64,000 nt of DNA from Cedecea sp000277545. Its GTDB lineage: Bacteria; Pseudomonadota; Gammaproteobacteria; Enterobacterales; Enterobacteriaceae. A model generated the notes under the pieces. That model was not told the DNA's origin. It did no database searches and worked only from the letters and a program-made list of their open reading frames with translations. The stretch is taken from NCBI GenBank assembly GCA_050847315.1, contig CP193791.1; one strand, written 5' to 3'. Both the position numbers and the translations under genes were made by a program. Shown here one piece after another: positions 51,239 to 63,900 of this stretch (its first letter is position 1; every line of letters begins with the position of its first letter).

Positions 51239-53426
51239 TGTTCCACTCCCGCGGTGGTGTCTGGGCGGCGGCCGGGGCCTGAGCCTGTGCCGGTCTTGCG
51301 GCGCCGAGCGCCTGCGCCTTCGGTGCATCCATTACCAGCTGGCCGTCTTTCAGCACCAGCACGCGCTCGACCAGTTCGAGCACCGGCACGCGGTGGGTGG
51401 CGACGACCAGCGTGCGGTGCCCGAGCCACTGGTTCAGCCGCTGAATAAATTCCCGTTCGGTATGGTCGTCCAGCGAGGCGGTGGGCTCGTCGAGCAGCAC
51501 GATGTTGGGCGAGCGCAGCAGCATCCGCGCCAGCAGGATCGACTGACGCTGCCCGCCGGAAAGCCCGCTGCCGCCTTCCATGATCGGATGATCCAGGCCT
51601 TTGGGCAGGTGCTTCACGAAGTTGCTCGCGCCGCTCACGTCCAGCGCCTCGAAGATAGCCTCGTCGCTGGCGTGCGGCGCACCCAGGGTGAGGTTTTCCC
51701 GCAGCGTGCCGTAGAACAGCCGCGCGTTCTGGCTCAGGAAGCCGATGTTGCGGCGCAGATCAGCCATATCGATTTGCGACATCGCGAGATCGTCGAGCCG
51801 GGCTTCGCCGCTGGCGAGATCGACCCCGCCCGCAAGCGCCTGCAGCAGCGTGGATTTGCCCGCGCCGTTGCGCCCGAGCACGGCAATGCGCTCGCCGCGC
51901 TGGATCTCAAGGCGGGCAATGCGCAGCGGAATGCGCGGATCTTCGCTGTGGTATTTGAACTGCGCGCTTTCAAACAGGTAGTGGCCGTGAAGGATGTCTT
52001 TATGGATCAGGTTTTCATCGCGCTGGGTTTCCACCGGCAGCTGCATGATGCTGTCCAGCCCCTGTTTTGCGGCTTTGACCTGCTGCCAGCGGGCGAGCAC
52101 GCCGCACAGGTTGGCCATTGGGGCAATCATCCTTGAGGCCAACATCGAGGCGGCGACCATGGCCCCGGTGGTCATTTCACCTTCAATTACCAGCGGCGCG
52201 CCGAACAGCACCACTACCACAAACACCAGGCTCTGAATGGTGATCCCCCAGCTGATTAAGCCCTGGGTGAGTTCGCGGGTTTTCAGGCCAGACTCGGCGG
52301 TAATGCGGATGTAGCTGTTCCACTGCTGGAGGAAGCGGTTTTCCGCCTGCATCAGCTTGATGTCCTCCAGCCCCTGTACGCTTTCCACCAGCACGGCATT
52401 GCGTAGGGTGGATTCGTGGGCGGCCTGGTTGGCCAGCGTGGCGAGCTTTTTCTGCAGCAGCAGGCCGGGCAGCACCATCACGATGGCGGCGACCGGCGCG
52501 ATCCACGCCAGCTGCGGGGCAATGATCGCCAGCACCCCAACGAACAAGATAAAGAACGGCAGATCGACGATCGTGGAGATGGTTGAGGAGGTGATCATCT
52601 CGCGGATCTGCTCCAGCTCGCGCAGCTGAGAAATAAAGCTGCCGGTGGAGCGGGGCACGGCGCTGTTGCGCAGCCGCAGGGCGTGGCTAAAGACGCGATC
52701 CGAAATGCGCATGTCGGCCCGCTTGCCCAGCACGTCCATGATGTTGCTGCGCGTGACTTTCAGAATGAAGCCGAACACCACGGCGATCAGCACCCCGGTT
52801 GCCAGCACGTAGAGCGTCGGGTATGACTGGGCCGGGATCACCCGGTCGTATACCTGCATCGAGAACAGGATCCCGGCCAGCGACAGCACATTCACCCAGA
52901 AGGCCGCCAGCATTACCGGGCCGTAAGGGCGAATGTCCAGCATGATCAGCTCTTTCATCCAGTCCGGGCTGAAGCGAGAGATATAGGCGTCGACGCGGCT
53001 GTCTTTCAGCGCCGAGAGCGGGCGCAGGGCGGCCACAAAGCGGATCTCCGGTAGCAGCTTGCTGAGCGACTGGCGGTTGGTGTGGCGTTCGTCGTCGAAG
53101 TAGCAAATATCCACGGTGTCTTCGCCGTCAAACTGCTCGATCACCGCGATCTGGCCGTTGGCTAAGTCCACCACCACCGGCAGCCGCCACTGGGATATCG
53201 CTTTTTCGGTGTTGCCGAGCAGATGGAAGGACAGCCCGGCCTGGCGCGAAAGCTGGGTCAGCGCGGCGACTTTAGTTTTGTCTTTGAACCACGGCGCGTT
53301 GGCCTGAATGGTGCCGGGGGAGCAAACCACGCGGTAGTGCCCGGCGACGTGACTGATGGCGTGGGCCCATTGGGTCAGGGCCTGTTCGCTTAAAAACTCC
53401 TCATTGGGAGAGGCTGTCTGGCTCAT
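51219..53426 (-). CDS. bapC: Type I secretion ABC transporter (LapB-like, BapC)
   Basis: 735 residues. An N-terminal C39-like domain (about 1-150) without the catalytic cysteine, as in LapB/BapC pumps for giant adhesins; six TM helices (about 165-450); nucleotide-binding domain with Walker A GRNGAGKST, signature LSGGQRQS, Walker B IVLLDEPTASLD and H-loop ATHR. It powers export of the adhesin in one step. The start overlaps the bapB stop as ATGA. Confidence 0.95.
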   Translation of the reverse strand: MSQTASPNEEFLSEQALTQWAHAISHVAGHYRVVCSPGTIQANAPWFKDKTKVAALTQLSRQAGLSFHLLGNTEKAISQWRLPVVVDLANGQIAVIEQFDGEDTVDICYFDDERHTNRQSLSKLLPEIRFVAALRPLSALKDSRVDAYISRFSPDWMKELIMLDIRPYGPVMLAAFWVNVLSLAGILFSMQVYDRVIPAQSYPTLYVLATGVLIAVVFGFILKVTRSNIMDVLGKRADMRISDRVFSHALRLRNSAVPRSTGSFISQLRELEQIREMITSSTISTIVDLPFFILFVGVLAIIAPQLAWIAPVAAIVMVLPGLLLQKKLATLANQAAHESTLRNAVLVESVQGLEDIKLMQAENRFLQQWNSYIRITAESGLKTRELTQGLISWGITIQSLVFVVVVLFGAPLVIEGEMTTGAMVAASMLASRMIAPMANLCGVLARWQQVKAAKQGLDSIMQLPVETQRDENLIHKDILHGHYLFESAQFKYHSEDPRIPLRIARLEIQRGERIAVLGRNGAGKSTLLQALAGGVDLASGEARLDDLAMSQIDMADLRRNIGFLSQNARLFYGTLRENLTLGAPHASDEAIFEALDVSGASNFVKHLPKGLDHPIMEGGSGLSGGQRQSILLARMLLRSPNIVLLDEPTASLDDHTEREFIQRLNQWLGHRTLVVATHRVPVLELVERVLVLKDGQLVMDAPKAQALGAARPAQAQAPAAAQTPPREWNNENQSA

Positions 53427-54829
53427 GGCTGAATCTCCAGGGACTGGATGTTGCGGTGTTCCAGACCAAATGCGGTGCGTAATTTGCCGGTGTTATACAG
53501 GCAGTTAAGCTGCAGTTGATGGAGCTGGCTCAGCGTTTGTTGTTGGGCGAAGCGCGCCTGGAAGACTTCCTGCTCGGCGTTGAGCACGTCCAGCAGCGGG
53601 CGGGAGCCCAGGTCGAGATACTGCTGTTGGTACAGCTCGCGGGTGCGGGCGCTCAGCTGTTCCTGGCGCTGCAGCACCTGGAGCGCGGTGGCGAGGCTAA
53701 TGGCCTGGCTGCGGGATTCCAGCAGCTTCTGGCGCACGTCCAGGCGAACCCTGTCGATACCGGACTGCGCCGCTTCCAGCGCATGGCTGGCGGCGTTGCG
53801 GCGTGCCGTCAGGCCACCGCCCTGGTAAATCGGCATTTCGACGCGGATATACGCCGAGTATTGCGTGCGGTTCAGTACTTCGCTGCCGGAATAGTTGTTG
53901 TTCAGGTAGTGCTGCACGGACGGCTCCAGCGAGATGGTCGGCGTCATCTGCGAGTTGGCGTAGTCGAGGTTAGCCTGCGCCACGTTGGCCTGCGCCCAGG
54001 CGGCAAGGACGGCGGGCACCAGGCGATCGTCCGGCTTCGCCACGTTACAGCTGTTATTCAGCTTCTGCGGGAAATCAGGGCTGACTTTGTTGAGGCTGGT
54101 CCAGCCGAGCTGGCTCATCAGCGTCGCCTGGGTGCTGTCGAGGTTGGATTCGTACTGGATCAGCTGCGAGCGGGCTGATTCGATACGCGCGTCGGTTTGC
54201 ACCACATCGGACATCGAGGTTGCGCCCTGGTCGTTCCGCTCCTGAGTCAGCCGGCCAATGGCGGTCAGCGCGTCCAGCTGTTCTTTGGCGATGTCGACCA
54301 TTTGCTGCCAGAGCTGCACCTGCACCATCGCCGAGGCGGTGTCGTGCCCGACGGTGTCAATGCTCACCAGCACGTTGGCCTGGGCCTGGGCTTCTCCGGC
54401 GGTTTCCGCGCGGACCTGGCTTGCCACTTTGCCGAAGTCGTAGAGCATCTGGGACAGAGAAAGCACCAGCGACGGGCTGTAGCCGCTGTTGGTGTAAGTA
54501 TTGGTGTAGCCGTTGTTCATCCCGGCGCTGATCTGCGGGTAGTACTTAGATTTGGCGACGTTGATTTGTTCGGACTGGCCGTAAAGTTTGCCGATAGCTT
54601 CACGAATACTGGGGTGCCAGGTCACAGAGCGGTTGACCGCGTCGTTCAGCGTTAAGGTTCCGGGCGCAGGGGCATTCAGCGGGAGGGCAGTGGAGCCATC
54701 GAGTGAGGGGAGCTCTTGTTGTTGAGCCAGACCCTGAGTCGTAATAGAAGTAGGCGCGTCGTTGGCCCAGGCCTGGAGTGAAAACAGACCGCAAGCCAGC
54801 CATAACGCAACAGGCCGTAATTTTCCCAT
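53423..54829 (-). CDS. bapB: TolC-family outer-membrane factor of the adhesin secretion system (BapB)
   Basis: 468 residues, signal peptide MGKLRPVALWLACGLFSLQAWA. OEP repeats: LNDAVNRSVTWHPSIREAIG and the second half LLDVLNAEQEVFQARFAQQ with conserved GSRPLLDVLNAEQ. It forms the outer-membrane channel for export with BapC/BapD and is dedicated by its place in the operon. A hairpin between it and bapA would set relative expression. Confidence 0.93.
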   Translation of the reverse strand: MGKLRPVALWLACGLFSLQAWANDAPTSITTQGLAQQQELPSLDGSTALPLNAPAPGTLTLNDAVNRSVTWHPSIREAIGKLYGQSEQINVAKSKYYPQISAGMNNGYTNTYTNSGYSPSLVLSLSQMLYDFGKVASQVRAETAGEAQAQANVLVSIDTVGHDTASAMVQVQLWQQMVDIAKEQLDALTAIGRLTQERNDQGATSMSDVVQTDARIESARSQLIQYESNLDSTQATLMSQLGWTSLNKVSPDFPQKLNNSCNVAKPDDRLVPAVLAAWAQANVAQANLDYANSQMTPTISLEPSVQHYLNNNYSGSEVLNRTQYSAYIRVEMPIYQGGGLTARRNAASHALEAAQSGIDRVRLDVRQKLLESRSQAISLATALQVLQRQEQLSARTRELYQQQYLDLGSRPLLDVLNAEQEVFQARFAQQQTLSQLHQLQLNCLYNTGKLRTAFGLEHRNIQSLEIQP

Positions 54830-54864
54830 ATTTTTTCCCTAATAAATGGCACTGCGTTTTTGTC

Positions 54865-54893
54865 TTATTCCCCGGGCGTCTGTGCGCCCGGGG
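54865..54893 (-). terminator. Hairpin between bapA and bapB
   Basis: CCCCGGGCG-cacaga-CGCCCGGGG on the minus strand (54893-54870), followed by AATAAGACAAAAA, i.e. a strong stem without a T-run: partial terminator or mRNA-stabilising hairpin. Confidence 0.55.
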
Positions 54894-54910
54894 ATTTATC
54901 GCAACTACTA

Positions 54911-57900
54911 TCAGGCAACAATGTGGTTGTTCTGGATCAGCTCATCGAGTGTGGTGTGCACGTTCTCCAAAGTGACAAGAGTGGTTGAGTGGTATGTGCC
55001 GGCGGTACCGTCACGGTCGATGGAAATCACCGTGTTGTTGCCGACGCTTGCCACGCTCAGGTAATTACCCAGCGATGAGGCCTGCCCGTTCCAGCCGACC
55101 AGCAGGTCGTGGATGTTGATCTGGTCCCCGTTGGCGAGCGAGAAGTTCTTCCAGACGTCCGATCCGTTGCCACCGGTGCCATCGGCCGCGCCGCCTGCAA
55201 GGACGTGGTACACCAGCGTATCGGCGTAGGCCGAAGAACCGGTGATAATGTCCCCATATGCGGTACTGACGATTTGCGGGTTCATGTTAATGGTCAGGGT
55301 GGCGGTGTCCGTATGCCCGTTCTGATCGTTCAGAGCGTAGGTAAAGACCTCTTTGTTGGTGATTGACCCCGGCGATACCCCCGGATTCAGGGTGTAGGTG
55401 TAGTCGCCGCCGATACCAATTTTCAGCGTGCCGTACTGCCCCTGTATCGTGGCCACCGCGTCGCTGTTGCTCATCGGGTTCAGCGTGGCCGAGCTGCCGT
55501 TGGCGCCGGTAATTGTCATCAGCGTATGCACGCTGCCAAGCTGGTCAGACGCACCTGCGGAGTCAGTCCCGTCGTACAGGTTGCCGTGTACGATGGTGCT
55601 TTGCGCCGTGAAGCTATCCAGCAGGTTTGACGTCCCGGTGACCGTTGGCGTGATGGTGATCGTGCCCAGCCCCAATGGCCCCATGTTCCCGACATAGCTC
55701 AGCGTCCAGGTGCCTGAGTGCAGATCGGTGATTGGAATGGTTGCCGTGCCGCCCAGCAGGGCGCTGCCGCTAAAGGTGCCGGTATAGGTGTGACCCTGGC
55801 CGTCGCTTAGCGTCCAGCTGACGGACAGTCCACCCAATACCAGACCGGAAGCCACTTTGAACACAATGTTGGCCCCGCTAAGCACGGTGTTATCCGCAAT
55901 GTTAAAGGTGCCGCTGCCGTTGCCGTGGGTAGAGGCCAGCAGCGCCGTGTTCCAGGAGGCTGACCCAACGTTGGCGCTAGCGTAAGCCGCAGTGTTTTGC
56001 GTCGACGTGATAGCCATGATGGAGCTGATGTCGTTCACGGCATCCACGGTATGCGGTGTGGCGGTGATGTTCAGCGACGCGGTACCGGTATCCCCGTTTG
56101 GCGCGGTCACGGTGTACACGAAGCTGTCTGGCGTATTGATGCTGTCGGCTCCCACGCCGGATTTCAGCGTGTAGGTGTAGTTGCCGTGGGCATCAATGGT
56201 CAGCGTCCCGAACTTACCGTTGATGGTGGTGGTACCGGTCGCGGAAACTGCCACGCCGTTCACCGCCGTCAGCAAGCTGCCTGCCGGCGCGACATCGTCC
56301 TGCATCACGTTCCCGGCAGTTGAGGCCGCCAGGCTGTCCACCGCGTAGGTGTGATCCTGGAGGATATTCAGCGTGTAGCTGGTCAGCAGTGAGACACCGC
56401 TCGCGTTCATCAGCAGGAACAGGTAGTCCCCGCCGCCCAGGGTGACGGTCAACTGGCCTGAGGTGCCGCCCAACAGCGGAGCCGTTAGCCAGGTTTTCTG
56501 CACCTGGAACTGCTCGTATTGCTGGGTCGCCACGTTGAACTTGTAGATGTACAGGTCGAAGGTGGAGAGCAGCGCCACCCCGCCCACGCTGGCCTGCAGC
56601 GTCATGGTGCGCGTCGATCCGTCTGCGACATCAAACAGAATCGGGTTGCTCATGTTAGCCAACAGGTTGAGGTTGACCACATTCCCCAGACCGACGCTCA
56701 GCACCGACAGACCCGTTTGCTGTGAAGCCCCGTGGTCAACGGCGACAACATCGGTGCCGAAGGTCAGCGAACCGGTGTTATCCGTGGCGGTGACCGTACT
56801 GGCCGGGGCACCGTTGCCCAGGGTGACAATCAGCTGCGCAGAGTCGCTGATGCCATTTTGGGTAATGGTGTAGGTAAAGTTCTCGGTACGGCCCAGCACC
56901 GCGGCTGAGGTGTTGGTTAAGGTGTAGGTATAGCTGCCGTCCTGGTTGATATGCAGGGTGCCGTATTTACCCTGAATATCCAGTCCGCCAGCGCCAACCG
57001 TATGGGAGACGCCCTGGCCATCGGTAATAGCCGTGACCACGGTGCCGGTAGGGGCGTTGTCCACAGCCCCACCAGGACCCGGATCGGTAATGACGTTCCC
57101 GCTTGAGGTGGTGGTTCCGCTGACCACGCCGGCGCTGGTCTGCTCGACGGTCACCGCAAGGTTGGTCGCTGCACCTGTTGCCAGCAGGCTGGTGTTGTAG
57201 CCCAGCACGCGGTATTGCCCTTCGCCCAGTCCGTCAAGGTTCAGGGTAACGCCGGTAGCGCCCAGGGTCAGCAGGTTCAGGAACTGCGGCAGTGAAGAGT
57301 CGACAACCGTCGTCCAGGAGTTAGTGGTCGCGTCAAATTTCTGAATAGCGATTTCCAGCGTATTCAGCAATGACAGTACCACGCCGGTGGCGGCGGCATT
57401 AATGGTGATATGCCCCGTTGCTCCGCTGCCGATGGTGAAGCCGACCTGGGCGGTATTGCTGCCCAGAACCGACGCCACGTTCCCCAGAGCGCCAATCAGT
57501 AGGTTGCCATAGCCACTGTAGTGCGAGGTGGTGATGTCTGCGTTGCTGGTCAGCGCCAGATCGACCACGTTGCTGCTGGCCGAAAGTGGCAGAATCGGCG
57601 CGGTGATCGAGAGCGATGGAGAGACGTTACCCGCCGCATCCGCGGCAGATATTGACAGCGACTGGCCTTCAATCTGGCGAGTCGGCAGGGTGATGCTGAA
57701 CGCGCCGGACGCATTCGCCGTGCCGGTGACGGTGATCCCGCCCGGCAGCGTGATGGTCACGGTGCTGTTAGCTTCCGCGACGCCAGTGATCGTCGACCCG
57801 TCGGCGCTGATAACCCCGGTTGGGATCAGCGGTGGAATAGTATCGACAATCACCGAGGTCGGCAGAGACGCCCCGCCCGTCCCGTTGGCGTTGGTTGCTG

Positions 57901-60900
57901 TGGCGGTAAAGGCGTGCACGCCATCACCCAGCGCACCGGTTGGGGTAAACGTCCAGACGCCGCTCGCGTTGGCGGTGACCGTCCCCAGCAGCGCCCCGTT
58001 GTCGTAGATCTTGACGGTGGCGTTGGCTTCGGCGGTGCCGTTGATCGTTGGGCGAGTGTCGTTGGTGCTCTGACCGTTACCCACCACGCCGGTTTTCGGC
58101 AGGACATCGTCCACGATGCTGGTGATCACCGGCAGCCCTGGCACACCGGTAAACGGTGCGGTGAAGCTGGCGGAAACGCCGATGTTCCCGGCGGCATCCT
58201 GAGCGAAGGCCAGCAGCGGCTGGGCGCTGGTTTGCGCAGGGGAGAGCGTAATGCTGAAGTTCCCGTTGCCGTCAGCCTGAGCCGTACCCAGAACGGTACC
58301 CGTCGCCGAGGTAACGGTCACTTTGCTGTTGGCTTCCGCAACGCCGGTAACAACTGTACCAGTGGCGTTGACCGTCAGACCTGTTGGCGCCAGCGGCGGG
58401 ACGGTATCGACAATAATACCGGCTGGTACGGACGGAACGCTGACGTTACCCGCCGCATCCGTTGCGGTGACGGTGAACGAGTGGTTGCCCTGAAGCAGAG
58501 GCAGCGTTGGCGTGAACGTCCAGACGCCGCTGCCGTTTGCCGTTGTGGTACCCAGCAGCACGCCGTTATCAAAGATATTGACCGTGGCGTTGGCTTCGGC
58601 GGTCCCGTTCAGGGTTGGGCGCGTATCGTCCGTTGGCTGGTTGTTACCTACCGGGCCAGTGATCGGGCCGACATCATCTACCACAGAGGTTATCGCAGGC
58701 TGGTTAGGCGCCACGGTATCCACCACGATGGTGAAGCCTGCCGTTGGGCTACTGATTACGCCTGCACCGTTGGTCGCGGTGATGGTAAAGGTATGCGAGC
58801 CGTTTGCCAGCGCGGTCGGCGGGGTAAAGACCCAAACGCCCAGGGCGTTAGCCGACACGGTGCCAATCAGGTTGCCGCCATCGTAAATCTTGATGGTGCT
58901 GTTGGCATCTGCTGTCCCGTTCAGGGTTGGGCGTGCATCGTTAGTGGCCTGGCCGCTGGTTAATGGCCCGACCGTGCCACCGGCGACATCGTCCACCACA
59001 GAGGTCAGCACCGGCGTATTCGACACGCCGCTGGCGATGGTCAGGGTAAAGCCAGCCGAAGGTACGCTGGTGTTGCCTGCCGCATCGGTCGCGGTGACGG
59101 TGAATACGTGTTGGCCGAGAGGCAGCGCGGTCCCAGGCGTGAAGGTCCATGCTCCCAGGGCACTGGTCGTTACGGTGCCAATCAGGTTGCCATTATCGTA
59201 AATATTAATGGTGGAGTTAGCTTCCGCTGTCCCACTGAGGGCTGGCTGAGTGTCGTCCGTTGTCTGTCCGCTCACCAATGGTCCCTGAACCGGACCAACG
59301 TCATCGAAGGCCTGAACCACAATCGGCTGAGTAGGCGCAATGGTATCCACCACCACGTTAAACGGTGTTGACGGCAGGCTGACGTTGCCCGCAGCGTCCG
59401 TCGCGGTCACGGTCAGCGCATGGCCACCGTTAATCAACGGTGTGGATGGCCTGAAGGTCCAGGCTCCGCCCGCATCTGCCTGGACGGTGCCAAGCAGAAC
59501 ACCGTTGTCGTACACGCTGACGGTGGCATTGCCCTCAGCGGTACCGGTGAGGACCGGACGGGTATCGTCGGTGACCTGGCCGTTAGACAAGTTGCCGACG
59601 ATTGGGCCGACGGCATCCGCCACGTTACTGATAACCGGCGCGTTCGGTGCAATGGTGTCGACGGTCAACGAGAAGCCGTTCGACGGATTACTGACGTTGC
59701 CAGCCGCATCGGTCGCGGTCACGGTTAAGGTATGCGCCCCGTTGCCGAGTGCGGCCACAGGGGTTAGCGTCCACGCGCCAGATCCGTTGGCAATAGTGGT
59801 GCCGATCAGGTTGCCGTCGCTGTAAACCTTAATGGTGGCACCGGCTTCCGCCGTCCCGCTCAGAGAAGGGCGGGTTTCATTGGTGGCCTGGCCGTTGGTG
59901 ATTGGCCCCAGCACCGGCGCGGTATTGTCCAGCACGGTGACGATCACCGGTGGGTTCGGGGCGACAGAGTCAATATTCACGCCAAACGAAGCCGCATTAC
60001 TCACGTTGCCAGCGGCATCCGTCGCCGTAACGTTCAGGGTATGTGTCCCCTGGCCCAGCGGTGCGGACGGGGTGAATGTCCAGACGCCCAGCGCATCCGC
60101 CTGGGTGGTTCCCAGCACGTTATTGCCATCTTTCACCGTGATGGTGGCGTTGGCTTCCGCCGTGCCGCTCAGGGTTGGCTGAGTGTCCTTCGTCAACTGG
60201 CCGTTGATCAGCGGCAGGTTAGTGCCCGGCTGAGTCTGGTCGTCGATGACCGAAAGAATGACGGGCACTACAGGCGGCACGGTATCGACCACCACGTTGA
60301 ACCCTGTGCTTGGGCCGCTGACGTTGCCTGCCGCATCCGTGGCGGTCACGGTGATGTTATGGCTGCCATCCAGTAGCGGAACCGTTGGGGTAAAGCTCCA
60401 GTTCCCACCCACCGGTACCGTTACGGTGCCGATCACCACGTTTCCGTCCTTGAAGGTCAGCGTGGTACCCGCCTCGGCGGTGCCGCTGAAGGTTGGCGTA
60501 TTGTCGTTAGTCGGCTGGCCGGAGATGACTGGCTGCGATGTGACATCGTTGATGACGGTTGATATCAACGGTGTGGTTGGGGCGACAGTATCCACATTGA
60601 CCACAAAGCCGGTGGACGGCAGGCTGACGTTCCCGGCGGCGTCTGTCGCCGTGACGGTCAGGGTGTGAGAACCCTCGCCAAGGTTAGTGCCTGGCGTAAA
60701 GGTCCAGATGCCGAGGGCATTCGCGGTGACGGTACCGATGATGGTGCCGTTATCGATAATGTTCACCGTGCTGCCAGCTTCCGCCGTGCCGCTCAGGGTT
60801 GGCGTTGGGTCGTTCGTGGCCTGGCCATTGGTCAACGGCCCGACTACGCCGCCTACTACATCGTCTACCACGGAGACAATCACCGGCTGGGCTGGTGGCG

Positions 60901-63900
60901 TGGTGTCGACAATGATGGTGTAGAGCGGAGACAGGCCGCTCGTCTCAAGACCGACGGTCTGGCTGACGGCAAAGGTATGCGGGCCCTGAGTTAGCGGGGT
61001 AGTGAGCTGATACGTCCATGTGCCGCCGGCGCCGACGGGCACAGAAGTGAACAGCACGCCATCAATGTAAACATGCACGACCCCGCCCGCGGAGGCACCT
61101 GAACCACTCAGGGTAGGTAAAGTATCATCGGTCGATTTCCCGTTGCCGACGTTACCGGTTATGGCGCCCACGTTATCGTCTACCAGATCGATGGTTGGCG
61201 GATGCGGCAGGATGGAGCTGGTTGCGGTGAAGTTAATGCCCGCGCTTTGGTTACCCGCTGGATCCTGAGCAATAGCCGTCAGGGTTGCGCCGGTGGTTTG
61301 AGCCGGTGACATCGTAACGGTCCAGGTACCCAAAATCGGGTCAGCCACGCCGGTGCCCAGCACGTTGCCGCTGGAGTCTTTGATGATAACCGTTGCCCCC
61401 GGTTCAGCGGTACCGGCTACAAGCGTACCGGTAGGGTCGGTGATCGGCAGCACCACAGGGTTTGGTGGCGGAGTGGTATCGACGTTAATCACAATCGGCG
61501 CAGAAGGCCCCACGCTGTTGCCTACGTCATCCACCGCTTTGATGGTAATGCTGTGTGCACCTTCCGGCAGCACGGAGGTGGTGATACTCCATGTGCCATT
61601 GGTGGCCACGACACCGGTACCCAGAATCGTCGTGCCATTGGTGTCGTACAGCGTAATCGTACTGCCGACTTTGCCGGTGCCGGTAAAGGTTGGCGTGGTG
61701 TCATCAGTGAAGCTGCCGTTAACCAGTGGGGTCTGGATCGGGCCCACGTTATCAATGATTTCCACGACGACCGGCGCGGTGAGCGGCACGGTATCGACGG
61801 TCAGTACATAATCGGTGGATGGCCCGCTGACGTTCCCGGCTTTATCGGTTTGTTCGGCGGTGATGGTATTCACGCCGTTGTTGAGCGCGGTATTCGGCGT
61901 AATGGTCCAGTTACCGGAGCCATCCACTACCGCAGAGCCTATCGCTGTGCTGCCGTTGTAAAGCGTGACGGTCGCGCCGATTTCACCCGTGCCGTGGAAC
62001 ACCGGCTTCGTATCATCGGTAATGCCGTTGGTAATTGGCCCGGTCACCGGACCCACGCCGTCATCTACGGTGCCGATAGTCGGCGCCGCCGGCGGCGTTG
62101 TGTCTATGGTGATCGCGATCGGGGCTGACGGCAGGCTGATGTTGCCCGCCGGATCGGTCACCTGGACGGTAATGTTATAGGTCGTTTCGGTAAACGGCGT
62201 TGACGGGGTCACGCTCCAGGTCCCGTCGGAGCGCACGGTGGCTGTGCCGATCAGGTCGTTCCCGTTGTTGTAGACGTTGATGGTTGAGCCAGCGATGCCG
62301 GTCCCGCTAAAGGTTGGCGTGGTGTCATTGGTACTGCCGCCAGGAGCGACGGGACCGACCACCGGAGGCACATTATCGGTCACGACTGGTGCCGTTGGCT
62401 GAGCCGGAGGCGTCGCGTAAACCGAGAGCGTGAAGCCAGAAGAAGGCATCCCCGTGTTGCCCGCCGGATCCGTTGCCACGGTAGTGAACACGTGCGTCCC
62501 GCTGCCCAGCGGTGAGGTTGGGGTGATTGTCCAGCTCCCGGTCGCGTCTACGGTGGCCGTGCCAATTGGCGTTGTCCCCCCGTCGACGTACAGGGTAATA
62601 GTGGCCCCAATTTCACCTTTGCCTGAGAACACGGGTTCCGTACTTTGGGTACTGCCGCCGTTAATCAGCGGAGTCTGCGTGTTTGCGACGTTACCCAGCG
62701 CCCCGTCGATGGAAGGCGCTCCCGGCGGAGTCGTATCGATAATAACAATCTGGGTTGCGGCATTACTGGTATTCCCGGCGGCATCGGTCACGTACACATT
62801 GATGGTGTGCGAACCTTCGCTTAGCGGCTGGGTTGGCGTAAACGTCCATGCGCCGCTGCCGTTTGCCGTCACGGTGCCGATCAGCGTGTTGCCATCGTAA
62901 ATATTCACGACTGCGTTAGCCCCGGCGGTGCCGCTGATAACCGGTTTGGTATCGTCGGTAGAGGTGCCCGGCAGGACTGGCCCGGTGACGCTCCCGACGG
63001 TATCCAGAATTTCGCCTATCACCGGCGTGGCCGGCAGCGTAGTAATCAGATTGATGTCCCACGCCGGGGAATGCGCGGTGACGTTGCCTGCGGCATCCGA
63101 AGCCGTGACCGTAAAGGAATGTGGCCCGTCCAGCAGCGGCGTGGTTGGCGTAAATGTCCAGGTGCCGTTGCCGTTAACGGTGGTGGTGCCCAGGACGTCC
63201 AGTCCGTCGTAAACCGTGATGATAGATCCCGGTTCGCCGCTGCCGCTCAGGGTTGGCGTCGGATCGTTGGTGGCGCCGTTATTGCTGACCGGCCCGGTCA
63301 CGGTGCCCACATCGTCATACACCTGGGTAATCGTTGGGGCGGTAGGGGCGATGGAGTCTACGTTGATGTTAAAGGCGGCGCTCGGCTGGCTGACGTTGCC
63401 TGCGGCATCGGTGGCGGTCACCGTCAGGCTATGCAGGCCCTGGCCAATAGAGGTGGTCGGCGTAAAGGTCCAGGCTCCGCTGCCGTTGGCGCTGACCGTG
63501 CCGATCAGCGTCCCGTTGTCGTAAATCTTCACGGTTGAGTTAGCTTCAGCCGTACCGGAGATCGTCGGTTTATCGTCGTTAGTCAGATCGCCGTTGTTCA
63601 GGTTACCGGTATGCTCAGGCACATTGTCGACCACGGAACCGATGATCGGCATATTCGGTGGGGTGATATCCGGGGCGGTGACCGGGGCGTTCGGGCCGAT
63701 ATTCCCTGCGGCATCCGTGGCGTTCACTTCCACCAGCTGGCCGTTCGCCTGCGGGGTTGTCAGGGTGATGCTAAAACTGCCGTCCGGTCCGGCAACGGCC
63801 TGGCCCAACGGATTGCCCAGCGCGTCGGTCACTTTCACCGTGCTGCCAGCCTCGGCTTTACCGGTCAGTACCGAGCCGTCTTCATTGAAGGTGAGGTTGG